DNA of 64,000 nucleotides from SAR202 cluster bacterium (GTDB taxonomy: Bacteria; Chloroflexota; Dehalococcoidia; Lucifugimonadales; VGZR01): positions 1-64,000 of the forward strand of contig VGZR01000003.1 in NCBI GenBank assembly GCA_016872515.1, read 5' to 3'. Shown piece by piece: positions 57,255-64,000 of the stretch (its first letter is position 1; every line of letters starts with the position of its first letter). The translations under genes were made by a program, and so were the position numbers. Below the pieces are notes generated by a model. The model ran no database searches, had not been told where the DNA came from, and saw nothing but the letters and a program-made list of their open reading frames with translations.

Positions 57255-58532
57255 ATGAAAAAGTCCAACAGGCTGGCGATTGACGGTGGAGTTCCGGTTG
57301 TCAAGGATTCCTTGCCATCGGGCGTTTCGGGTCCCAGTGTTGTGGACGAGGAGGAGGTTGAAGCAGTCGCCAGATTGCTGCGCAGCCAGAAGCTGTTCCG
57401 CTACCGCCCGGACAGCGAGTGCAATCTACTGGAGCTTGAAGCTGCCGAATTGCTGGGAGTGAAGTACGCTCTGGCTGTGAACTCAGGTACGGCGGCCCTC
57501 GTCTGCGCTATGAAGGGCGTCGGCCTGGGACCTGGCGACGAGGCTATCGTGCCCGGCTACACGTACATCGCCACGGTGGCGGCGGTGGTGGCGGCCGGCG
57601 CGGTGCCTGTCATCGCGGAGATAGATGACTCCCTGGGCCTCGACCCGTCCGACGTAGAGAGAAAGATCACGAAGTACACCAAGGCCATCGTGCCGGTGCA
57701 CATGCGCGGTGTGCCCAACCGGCTAGACTCCATCCTGACCCTAGCGCGCCGCCACAGGCTCAAGGTGGTAGAGGACTGTAGCCAGTGCGTGGGAGGAGCC
57801 TACAAAGCGCGGCGCGTCGGCACATACGGCGATGTAGGCACATGGAGCCTGAACTATTACAAGACTATCAGCACCGGCGAGGGCGGGCTCTTGTACACCA
57901 ATGACCGAGATGTCTTCGAACGAGCTTGCTTCGCGTCAGACCCAGGACTGCCCATGTGGGGCGGTGAGGACAGCCGGGGTATCGAGTTCCACCAAGATCC
58001 CTTCCCAGGCGAGACCTATCGCCCCAGTGAGTTAGTGGGCGCGGTGGGCCGCGTGCAATTACGCAAACTGGATGGCGTCCTCGCCCACCAACGGAGGCTT
58101 AAGAAGGCATTCCTTGCAGAGCTGGACGAGCCGAGAGCCTACCGGCTCCAGCATGTTGACGACCCTGCTGGTGACACAGGTGTCTCGGCGGGTGTCATCG
58201 TGCAGGACGAAGAGCTGGCACGGGGCTATGCGCATGCCCTCAAGGCCGAGGGCGTGCCAGTCGGCACCATCTACAACGCCGGCATCCCCGACAGGCACAT
58301 CTATAGCGCATGGGACTCCATCCTCAACAAACGCTCGCACCATCCGTCGGGCTACCCATGGAAGGACCCAGCGTACAGAGGCGATGTCCAATACTCCAAG
58401 GACATGTGTCCGCAGACGTTGGACCTCCTGGGGCGTACCCTGCTGTTGAACTTCAACATGAACATGGCTGAGGAGCACGCGCGGGCGATGGCGAGGGCGC
58501 TGAACAAGGTGGATGCGGCCCTGGGTACGTAG
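57255..58532 (+). CDS. DegT/DnrJ/EryC1/StrS-family aminotransferase
   Basis: 425 residues. ALAVNSGTAALVCAMKGVGL, PGYTYIATVAAVVAAGAVPV (20 residues), VVEDCSQCVGG (Asp174) and SLNYYKTISTGEGG (PLP Lys203) are the family motifs. The family makes amino sugars or, in some members, 3-amino-5-hydroxybenzoate; the substrate is not readable here. AAGGAGG precedes the ATG. It follows the decarboxylase genes by 22 bases, although no functional link is obvious. Confidence 0.9.
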   Translation: MKKSNRLAIDGGVPVVKDSLPSGVSGPSVVDEEEVEAVARLLRSQKLFRYRPDSECNLLELEAAELLGVKYALAVNSGTAALVCAMKGVGLGPGDEAIVPGYTYIATVAAVVAAGAVPVIAEIDDSLGLDPSDVERKITKYTKAIVPVHMRGVPNRLDSILTLARRHRLKVVEDCSQCVGGAYKARRVGTYGDVGTWSLNYYKTISTGEGGLLYTNDRDVFERACFASDPGLPMWGGEDSRGIEFHQDPFPGETYRPSELVGAVGRVQLRKLDGVLAHQRRLKKAFLAELDEPRAYRLQHVDDPAGDTGVSAGVIVQDEELARGYAHALKAEGVPVGTIYNAGIPDRHIYSAWDSILNKRSHHPSGYPWKDPAYRGDVQYSKDMCPQTLDLLGRTLLLNFNMNMAEEHARAMARALNKVDAALGT

Positions 58533-58538
58533 CTAGGC

Positions 58539-59849
58539 CTACTGCTTGAATTGAGCTACCCATGCGTCGGGCGGCGCTGCGGGAGCCACAGCGGTGAGAT
58601 GCCCCAGCCCCGCCACATAGATGTTCCCGTTGCTGTCCACCGTGATGTCGAAGGCGAAGTCGTCGGCGGCCGAGCCGAACTGGACGGTCCACAGTGCCTC
58701 TCCCTCAACGTCGAACTTGGCGGCAAAGGCGTCGAATCCACCCTTGTTGGCGTAACGCCTGAAAGCACCGTCCGTCCGCCCTGCGACGTACACGTTGCCT
58801 TCGCCGTCCACTGCGACGCCTGAAGCCATGTCGCTTCCCGTCGTGCCGAACTGGACGGTCTTGAGCAGTTGGCCCGCAGGGTCGAACACCAGCAGGAAGG
58901 CGTCGAGGAAGCCGCCGATACGCACCTGGCCTTCCCATATTCCCCTGGTCGAGCCTACGATGTAGAGGTTGCCGGCCTTGTCCAGCGCGGCGCTTATGGC
59001 CGCATCGCCTCCGATGGAGCCGTACTCGCGGCTCCACAACTCTGTGCCTGCCACGTCGTACTTGCCGACGAACACGTCCCCGCTGCCGATGTGGTCGGTG
59101 CCTGGGAGTGGGCCGAGCGTGGAGCCGACGAGATAGACGTTGCCTTGCTTGTCCACCACCACAGACGTGGCGCCGTTCCCCTCGTCTGAACCAAGCTGCT
59201 GCGTCCACGCGGATGAACCCGCAGCATCGAAGCGGCGGACGTAGTTGTCGGCCAGGCTGGCGTTCTCTTCGCCTGGGAAGGCGCCGGAAGTGCTGCCGCT
59301 GATGAAGACACTGCCCTCGTTGTCCACCGCCACGTCCTCCCCCCAGTCCAGTTCGTCGGTGCCGAACTGGCGAAGCCATACCTCTCCACCGTCGGCGGCA
59401 TAGACCGCAACGAAGGCATCGCCTCCTCCGGCGTCAACCTGGCCGGGCACGACGCCCTCGACGCGCCCGGCGACGTACACGCGGCCATCTTCGTTCGCTG
59501 CAACGCCCTCCGTGGCATCCTCACCCTCGGTGCCGAACTGGACCGTCCACTGCTCCTCACCGGTCGGGCTGAACTTGCGGACGAAGGCGTCGTGGCCACC
59601 CCGGTTCGGCTCGCCGGTCAGGGCTCCGGTCGTCCAGCCTCCCACGATGACGTTGCCGGAGCCGTCCACGGCCACCGTCGAGGCGCCGTCATCACCTGGC
59701 GAGCCGAACGTCTGCGACCAGCCCATCGCTGGCGGCAGTTCGGTGCCGCTTGGCAACGAGGCCGTAGTGGAGCAGGCCGAGGGCAGCATCAGCGCGAAGG
59801 CGAGCACGACAGCCAGGAATCGTGGGATTTGGATGGGGAAATAGTACAA
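58539..59849 (-). CDS. SBBP-repeat beta-propeller lipoprotein
   Basis: 436 residues from TTG 59849, chosen because a TATAAT box lies at 59875-59880 and GAGG is in place; longer frames would start before the promoter. The signal segment ends in MLPSAC, a lipobox. About seven repeats of 50-55 residues follow, each with a D-x-x-GNVYVAG-type strand and a W-x-x-QFG-type strand (e.g. WTVQFGTEGEDATEGVA, EGNVYVAGRTDGAF), the SBBP pattern that makes a beta propeller. An exported binding protein of unknown ligand. Confidence 0.85.
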   Translation of the reverse strand: MYYFPIQIPRFLAVVLAFALMLPSACSTTASLPSGTELPPAMGWSQTFGSPGDDGASTVAVDGSGNVIVGGWTTGALTGEPNRGGHDAFVRKFSPTGEEQWTVQFGTEGEDATEGVAANEDGRVYVAGRVEGVVPGQVDAGGGDAFVAVYAADGGEVWLRQFGTDELDWGEDVAVDNEGSVFISGSTSGAFPGEENASLADNYVRRFDAAGSSAWTQQLGSDEGNGATSVVVDKQGNVYLVGSTLGPLPGTDHIGSGDVFVGKYDVAGTELWSREYGSIGGDAAISAALDKAGNLYIVGSTRGIWEGQVRIGGFLDAFLLVFDPAGQLLKTVQFGTTGSDMASGVAVDGEGNVYVAGRTDGAFRRYANKGGFDAFAAKFDVEGEALWTVQFGSAADDFAFDITVDSNGNIYVAGLGHLTAVAPAAPPDAWVAQFKQ

Positions 59850-59874
59850 ACTTACCCTCGCACGTCGTCGGGTG

Positions 59875-59880
59875 ATTATA
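59875..59880 (-). promoter_or_regulatory. -10 box of the SBBP lipoprotein gene
   Basis: TATAAT on the minus strand, 25 bases before TTG 59849; no clear -35. Confidence 0.4.
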
Positions 59881-59920
59881 GCGTGTACGTCGCCCACAGC
59901 CTCGCCCGGTCATCCGTGCG

Positions 59921-59949
59921 TTGCGGCGCGGTGCGGTTCCGAATACAAT
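59921..59949 (+). promoter_or_regulatory. Promoter of the aldo/keto reductase gene
   Basis: TTGCGG (59921-59926) and TACAAT (59944-59949) with a 17-base spacer; predicted start near 59956, about 40 bases before the ATG at 59997. Confidence 0.5.
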
Positions 59950-59996
59950 CTGGCTGGCCGCAGCGGATGCGAGCGATGCCGGAGGTGGTCTGTGAA

Positions 59997-60920
59997 ATGG
60001 AGATGACGACCCTAGGGAAGACGGGGTTGAAGGTGAGCCGCCTGGGTGTCGGCCTAGTGGAGATAGGCTTCCAGCTGACCGGAGACAAGGTCCAACAGGC
60101 CGGACACATCCTGAATGCGGCCCTGGACGGAGGTATCAACTTCCTGGACACCGCTGAGTGCTACGGCGTCAGCGAGGAGCTTATCGGGCAGACGGTGGCT
60201 CACCGCCGCCACGAGTTCGTCTTGGCCACCAAGACGGGCCACGCCGCAGGCGATTACACCGGAAAGCCCTGGACCGCTGACGCTGTTCGGCACTCTATCG
60301 AGCGGAGCCTGCGCCGCATGAAGACCGACTATCTCGACATTGTGCAGCTTCATGCCTACGACGTCTTCGGGCTGGCGCCCGGCGACGTCATCCAGGCTGC
60401 GCTGGAAGCCAAGCGCGCGGGCAAGGTGCGTTTCGTGGGCTACAGCCAGGAGAACGCCGAGGCGCTGTGGGCCGTCGAGTCGGGCCTGTTCGACACCCTT
60501 CAGACCGCATTCAGCATCGTGGACCAGAAGGCCCGGTACGAGATTTTCCCCAAGGCGATGGCCAGGGGCATGGGGATCATAGGAAAGCGGCCCATCGCCA
60601 ACGCCATGTGGGGCCGCCCTATGGCGCCGAAGGACTACTACGGCGGCGACGGAGTGGCCGAGCAGTATGCCGCGCGTTCGGCCCTCATGCTGGCCGACAG
60701 CCCCATACCCGGCGCGCCGCCCAACAACGTCTTGACCTCGTTGGGCTTCGTCCTGGGTCATCCAGAGGTGCACACCTCCATCGTCGGCACCCGCAACGCG
60801 GAGCACATGAAGTCGAACGTCGAGATGGTGAACACCCAGCTTCCCCTGCCCAAAGAGACTATCGAGGAGCTTCACCGGCGCTACGACAACGTAGGCCGCC
60901 ACTGGCGCAGCATCGACTAG
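59997..60920 (+). CDS. Aldo/keto reductase
   Basis: 307 residues. The catalytic tetrad is Asp51 and Tyr56 (FLDTAECYG), Lys79 (VLATKTG) and His119 (IVQLH). The start METTLGKTGLKV-like region begins at ATG 59997, downstream of GGAGG; ATG 59976 is possible. It differs clearly from the other aldo/keto reductase at 2155-3150. NADPH-dependent carbonyl reduction, substrate unknown. Confidence 0.9.
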   Translation: MEMTTLGKTGLKVSRLGVGLVEIGFQLTGDKVQQAGHILNAALDGGINFLDTAECYGVSEELIGQTVAHRRHEFVLATKTGHAAGDYTGKPWTADAVRHSIERSLRRMKTDYLDIVQLHAYDVFGLAPGDVIQAALEAKRAGKVRFVGYSQENAEALWAVESGLFDTLQTAFSIVDQKARYEIFPKAMARGMGIIGKRPIANAMWGRPMAPKDYYGGDGVAEQYAARSALMLADSPIPGAPPNNVLTSLGFVLGHPEVHTSIVGTRNAEHMKSNVEMVNTQLPLPKETIEELHRRYDNVGRHWRSID

Positions 60921-61013
60921 AGCCATCCGGGTCATCGGAGCCGCGTGCTACGATGGATGGCGGTTGGCCCAGCGGCAGCCCAGAATCTATCTAGCTTGAA
61001 GCATGGAGTGAGC

Positions 61014-63287
61014 ATGGCTACCAAGACCGAAGCACCAGCGAAGAAGTACAAGGTGGTGGGCACACGCCCCGCCAGGCACGACGGGTTGGATAAGGTCACA
61101 GGCCGGGCCAAGTACGGCGCCGACATCTTTCTTCCGGGACTGCTCCACGGCAAGGTGCTCCGCAGCCCCCACGCTCACGCCGTCATCAAGTCCATAGACA
61201 CGTCGAAGGCCGAGGCGCATCCCGAGGTACGTGCCGTGGTCACCGCCGCCGACCTTGTGCCGGGCGTGCGTGTCGGCAGCAGGCAGTACCTCGGCCAGAA
61301 CTGGACCGAGAACGTCATCGCCCGTGGCAAAGTGCTCTACAAAGGCCATGCCGTCGCCGCCGTCGCGGCCACCAACCTCCATGACGCAGAGGAGGCCCTG
61401 GCTCTCATCAAGGTCGAGTACCAGCCGTTGCCCGGCGTCTTCACCGCAGAGGAGGCCACGAAGCCCGGCGCGCCTGCCTTGCACCCAGACATGATCCAGG
61501 TCGGAATGCTCCCCGACGACGAGGCGCTGGGGCCGAACCTGTCCGTCCACGAGCGGTACAAGCTCGGCGACATGGAGAAGGGCTTCAAGGAAGCCGACCT
61601 CGTTGTCAAACGCGAGTTCCGCACCAAATCTGTGCACCAGGGCTACATCGAGCTCCAGAACGGCACCGCATGGTGGACGCCCGACGGCGTCACCATCTGG
61701 TGCAGCAGCCAGGGTCACTTCGGCATCCGCGACCAGGTTGCCCGTATGACGGGCCTGCCTCTGTCCAAGATTAAGGTCATCCCGATGGAGATTGGCGGCG
61801 GCTTCGGCGGCAAGCTGCCCGTCTACCTCGAACCGCTGGCAGCTGTTCTTTCTAAGAAGAGCGGCCGGCCCGTAAAGATGACGATGTCCCGCGCCGAGGT
61901 GATGGAGGCCACAGGCCCCACGTCCGGCAGCCTCATGCGCATCAAGATGGGCGCGAAGAAGGACGGTCGCATGACCGCCGCCCACGCCTGGTTCCTCTTC
62001 GAGGCGGGGGCGTTCCCCGGCGCGCCCATCACCGCGGCAGCGGCGGCGGTGTTCGCGCCATACAAGCTCGACAACGTGCAGGTTGACGCCTACGACGTGG
62101 TGGGCAACAAGCCCAAGGCCGCGCCGTACCGCGCGCCCGGCGCGCCCATCGTCGCCTTCGCCGCCGAGCAGGTGGTGGACGAACTCGCCGTGAAGCTGGG
62201 TATGGACCCCATGGACCTGCGCATCAAGAATGCCCCCGTGGAGGGCGACCGGCGCGCCGACGGCGTGGTGAACGGGCGCATCGGCGCCCTGGAGACGATG
62301 CAGGCGGTGAAGGCGCACCCGCACTACAAGGCGAAACTGGCGAAGAACGGGAGGAACGGCAGGGTGCGCGGGCGCGGCGTCGGGATGGGCTTTTGCCGCA
62401 ATAACTCCGGCCCCGCCTGCGTGACGGCCAACGTCATGGCCGACGGCACCGTGAGCCTGGTCGAGGGCTCGGTGGACATCGGCGGCTCCCGTACCGCGGT
62501 GGCCCAGATGTTCGCCGAGGTGCTGGGCCTGCCCGTGGAGAGCGTTAACCCCTCCATCGGCGACACCGACGCCATCGGCTTCACGTCCATCACGGGTGGT
62601 AGCGGCGTCGCGTACAAGTCCGGCTGGGCCGCCTACGAGGCCGCCAATGACGTCAGGCGGCAGATGGTTGCCCGAGCGGCCCGTGTCTGGGAGAAGCCCG
62701 AGGCCGAAGTGGAGTACGCCAACGGCACGCTCCAACACAAGTCCGACCCGGAGTTGCGCATGACCTTCAAGGAGCTGGCGGCGATGCTCAACGACACCGG
62801 CGGTCCCATCGTCGGACGGGCCAACATGAACCCCGGCGGCTCCACCGGCTCCTACTCCGCCAACATCGTGGATGTGGAAGTGGACACCGAGACCGGGAAG
62901 GTGGACGTGCTGCGCGTCACGGCCTTCCAAGACGTCGGATTCGCCGTCCACCCCAGCTATGTCGAGGGCCAGATTCAGGGCGGAACGGCCCAAGGCATCG
63001 GCTGGGCGCTCAACGAGGAGTACTTCCTGGCCGACGATGGCAGGATGCTGAACTCGTCGCTCCTAGACTATCGCATGCCTACCGCGGTCGACCTGCCGAT
63101 GATCGAGGCGGCGCTAGTGGAGGTGCCAAACCCCAAACATCCCTTCGGCGTCAAGGGCGTCGGGGAAGCCAACCTCTCGGCACCTCTGGCTGCAGTCGCC
63201 AACGCCATCCACGACGCCACGGGCGTCCGCCTGCGCGGGCTTCCCATGAACCCGGCCGCCGTCCTCAAGGCGCTGAAAGAGCGGTAG
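61014..63287 (+). CDS. Xanthine dehydrogenase-family molybdopterin-binding (large) subunit
   Basis: 757 residues from ATG 61014 (GGAG upstream). Residues 25-130 form the hammerhead domain (RHDGLDKVTGRAKYGAD, HGKVLRSPHAHA), and the rest the molybdenum-cofactor domains: EIGGGFGGKL, APYRAPGAP, DIGGSRTAVAQMFAEVLGLP (20 residues) and KGVGEANLSAPLAA with the catalytic Glu. It hydroxylates aldehydes or heterocycles, with partners for FAD and 2Fe-2S that are not adjacent here. Confidence 0.92.
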   Translation: MATKTEAPAKKYKVVGTRPARHDGLDKVTGRAKYGADIFLPGLLHGKVLRSPHAHAVIKSIDTSKAEAHPEVRAVVTAADLVPGVRVGSRQYLGQNWTENVIARGKVLYKGHAVAAVAATNLHDAEEALALIKVEYQPLPGVFTAEEATKPGAPALHPDMIQVGMLPDDEALGPNLSVHERYKLGDMEKGFKEADLVVKREFRTKSVHQGYIELQNGTAWWTPDGVTIWCSSQGHFGIRDQVARMTGLPLSKIKVIPMEIGGGFGGKLPVYLEPLAAVLSKKSGRPVKMTMSRAEVMEATGPTSGSLMRIKMGAKKDGRMTAAHAWFLFEAGAFPGAPITAAAAAVFAPYKLDNVQVDAYDVVGNKPKAAPYRAPGAPIVAFAAEQVVDELAVKLGMDPMDLRIKNAPVEGDRRADGVVNGRIGALETMQAVKAHPHYKAKLAKNGRNGRVRGRGVGMGFCRNNSGPACVTANVMADGTVSLVEGSVDIGGSRTAVAQMFAEVLGLPVESVNPSIGDTDAIGFTSITGGSGVAYKSGWAAYEAANDVRRQMVARAARVWEKPEAEVEYANGTLQHKSDPELRMTFKELAAMLNDTGGPIVGRANMNPGGSTGSYSANIVDVEVDTETGKVDVLRVTAFQDVGFAVHPSYVEGQIQGGTAQGIGWALNEEYFLADDGRMLNSSLLDYRMPTAVDLPMIEAALVEVPNPKHPFGVKGVGEANLSAPLAAVANAIHDATGVRLRGLPMNPAAVLKALKER

Positions 63288-63434
63288 CCACAAGTCCAAA
63301 CCAGCCGCTCACCAGAACTTAACTCGTGCTCGATTGCTGATACTGCGTTGTTCCATATGGCGTGCGGCGAAGCAGGCTAACGTTTCGGTTCCGCGTGTTT
63401 TCCGAGCTTTACTCTCTCCAGAGGGACACCGCAT

Positions 63435-63824
63435 TCACTCTGATCTCTCTAACCGGCCTTTTCGAGGGATGAGGTTTTTGTAGTCCCACTGGACTTCTCT
63501 CGCCTCAACTAACCAGCGCCCAAGCCTGTCCGTGTCAACTTGTTCGACGGCAGTGTATCGCGCTTCAGCGGCTTTGAAAGTCCCTTCCTTTTACAGTCCC
63601 TTCTCCTTGAAGGACTGACCACTCCAGAAGAGTAGGCGTACGCAATCCTTGAGCTTGCTGTACCCGACGATAGGATTCCCCTCGAGAAACCATACCGGAT
63701 GGGCGTGCCATATCTTGTTCTCAGACCCAGGAAGCTTGTGGTCAATCTGCTCTGCAAGAAGCCGGCAAATCGCCCGATTGCTCGGCACCTGCGCGTTATT
63801 GTAGGCCTTCGTGTCCGAGTGCAT
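63435..63824 (-). pseudogene. DUF1801 family gene interrupted by an in-frame stop
   Basis: From ATG 63824 (GGAGG five bases upstream) 77 residues follow the DUF1801 pattern: NRAICRLLAEQIDHKLPGSE, KIWHAHPVWFLEGNPIVGYS and LLFWSGQSFKEKGL. A TAA at 63591-63593 then stops translation, but the same frame continues with FKAAEARYTAVEQVDTDRLG, RWLVEAREVQWDYKNLI and RKGRLERSE to TGA at 63435, exactly the rest of the family. A single nonsense change therefore split the gene. The first part may still be made as a short protein. Confidence 0.75.
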
Positions 63825-63886
63825 TACGACCTCCACATTCCCGTGTAAGGGAGACTTCTCTAAGTAAGGAAGCTCCCGTGCCGTCC

Positions 63887-64000
63887 CTATCGCGCGCCCC
63901 AGCCGCCGTCCATGAGGAGGGCGTGGCCGTTGACGTAGGAGGCGGCATCGGAGCAGAGCCAGGCGGCCGCCTCGGCGACCTCCTCCGGCGTGGCGATACG
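63887..64000 (-). CDS. Short-chain dehydrogenase/reductase, C-terminal end (cut by window edge)
   Basis: The last 37 codons of a minus-strand gene that begins beyond base 64000. They read TPEEVAEAAAWLCSDAASYV, NGHALLMDGGWGAR, the conserved end of classical SDRs, followed by TAG at 63887. It is a sixth SDR in the window, not part of the 44-50 kb array. Confidence 0.85.
   Translation of the reverse strand, partial: RIATPEEVAEAAAWLCSDAASYVNGHALLMDGGWGAR

Noticed and set aside
60987-62993. 668-codon minus-strand open frame opposite the molybdenum subunit
   Set aside because: The plus-strand protein has all family motifs over its whole length; the antisense frame is His/Gly/Ala/Val-rich noise.
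63288-63434. RNA gene or small ORF in the gap after the molybdenum subunit
   Set aside because: No tRNA-like cloverleaf, start with ribosome site or strong hairpin was seen; nothing could be supported there.

Overview
The window is a GC-rich (roughly 60-65%) chromosomal segment of a Gram-negative-like or monoderm bacterium. Its gene content fits the Chloroflexota best, possibly the Dehalococcoidia/SAR202 side: an 11-subunit complex I operon without the NADH module, F420-type LLM oxidoreductases, PAC2 and GYD proteins, expanded short-chain dehydrogenase (SDR) paralogs, and SUF rather than ISC iron-sulfur assembly. This assignment is inference from gene content; there is no rRNA or tRNA marker in the window.

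Layout. 0-7.7 kb: MEP-pathway genes ispD-ispF coupled to cysS, then an EVE protein, an aldo/keto reductase with a DUF1802 protein, a small Yip1-like membrane protein, a TatD hydrolase and a peptide-type ABC solute-binding lipoprotein. 7.7-14.4 kb: one leftward suf operon, sufB-C-D-U-rrf2-Rieske-sufS-sufU, with a promoter and two 23-bp inverted repeats, one resembling an IscR type-1 box. 14.4-16 kb: a broken HEAT-repeat gene and a two-helix membrane protein. 16-28.6 kb: a long leftward run with hopanoid genes (polyprenyl synthetase, hpnH, hpnG, squalene-hopene cyclase), YjbQ, an alpha/beta hydrolase, a squalene/phytoene synthase and, tightly coupled to the latter, a sugar module (2-hydroxyacid dehydrogenase, FGGY kinase, class II aldolase, DUF6379-like protein, epimerase). 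28.8-39.5 kb: divergent rightward nuoABCDHIJK-(DUF2007-like)-LMN. 39.6-43.9 kb: NAD kinase, Nudix hydrolase, LLM oxidoreductase, PAC2, GYD and a small unknown protein. 44-49.7 kb: an array of five SDRs with a PPOX-type protein and an amidohydrolase, punctuated by GC hairpin repeats. 49.7-52.4 kb: a triple-cupredoxin lipoprotein and a TerC protein preceded by a yybP-ykoY (manganese) riboswitch. 52.4-55.2 kb: 5-oxoprolinase pxpA-B-C. 55.2-58.5 kb: divergent Na+-decarboxylase gamma/beta subunits, a biotin carrier protein and a DegT-family aminotransferase. 58.5-64 kb: an SBBP-repeat lipoprotein, an aldo/keto reductase, an orphan xanthine-dehydrogenase-family molybdenum subunit, a nonsense-interrupted DUF1801 gene and the tail of another SDR.

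How it works together. IspD/IspF and the polyprenyl synthetase supply isoprenoids to the squalene/hopene branch, whose HpnH and HpnG extend hopene with a ribosyl-derived side chain. The SUF operon supplies Fe-S clusters that HpnH and NuoB/NuoI need. The hopanoid and complex I operons diverge from one short intergenic region with facing sigma70-type promoters. No CRISPR array, transposase, rRNA or tRNA gene was seen. The most noteworthy items are the riboswitch-terminator of terC, the suf operator pair, the triple-cupredoxin protein with an 11-residue repeat, the dehydrogenase lacking catalytic residues, and two genes broken by in-frame stops.
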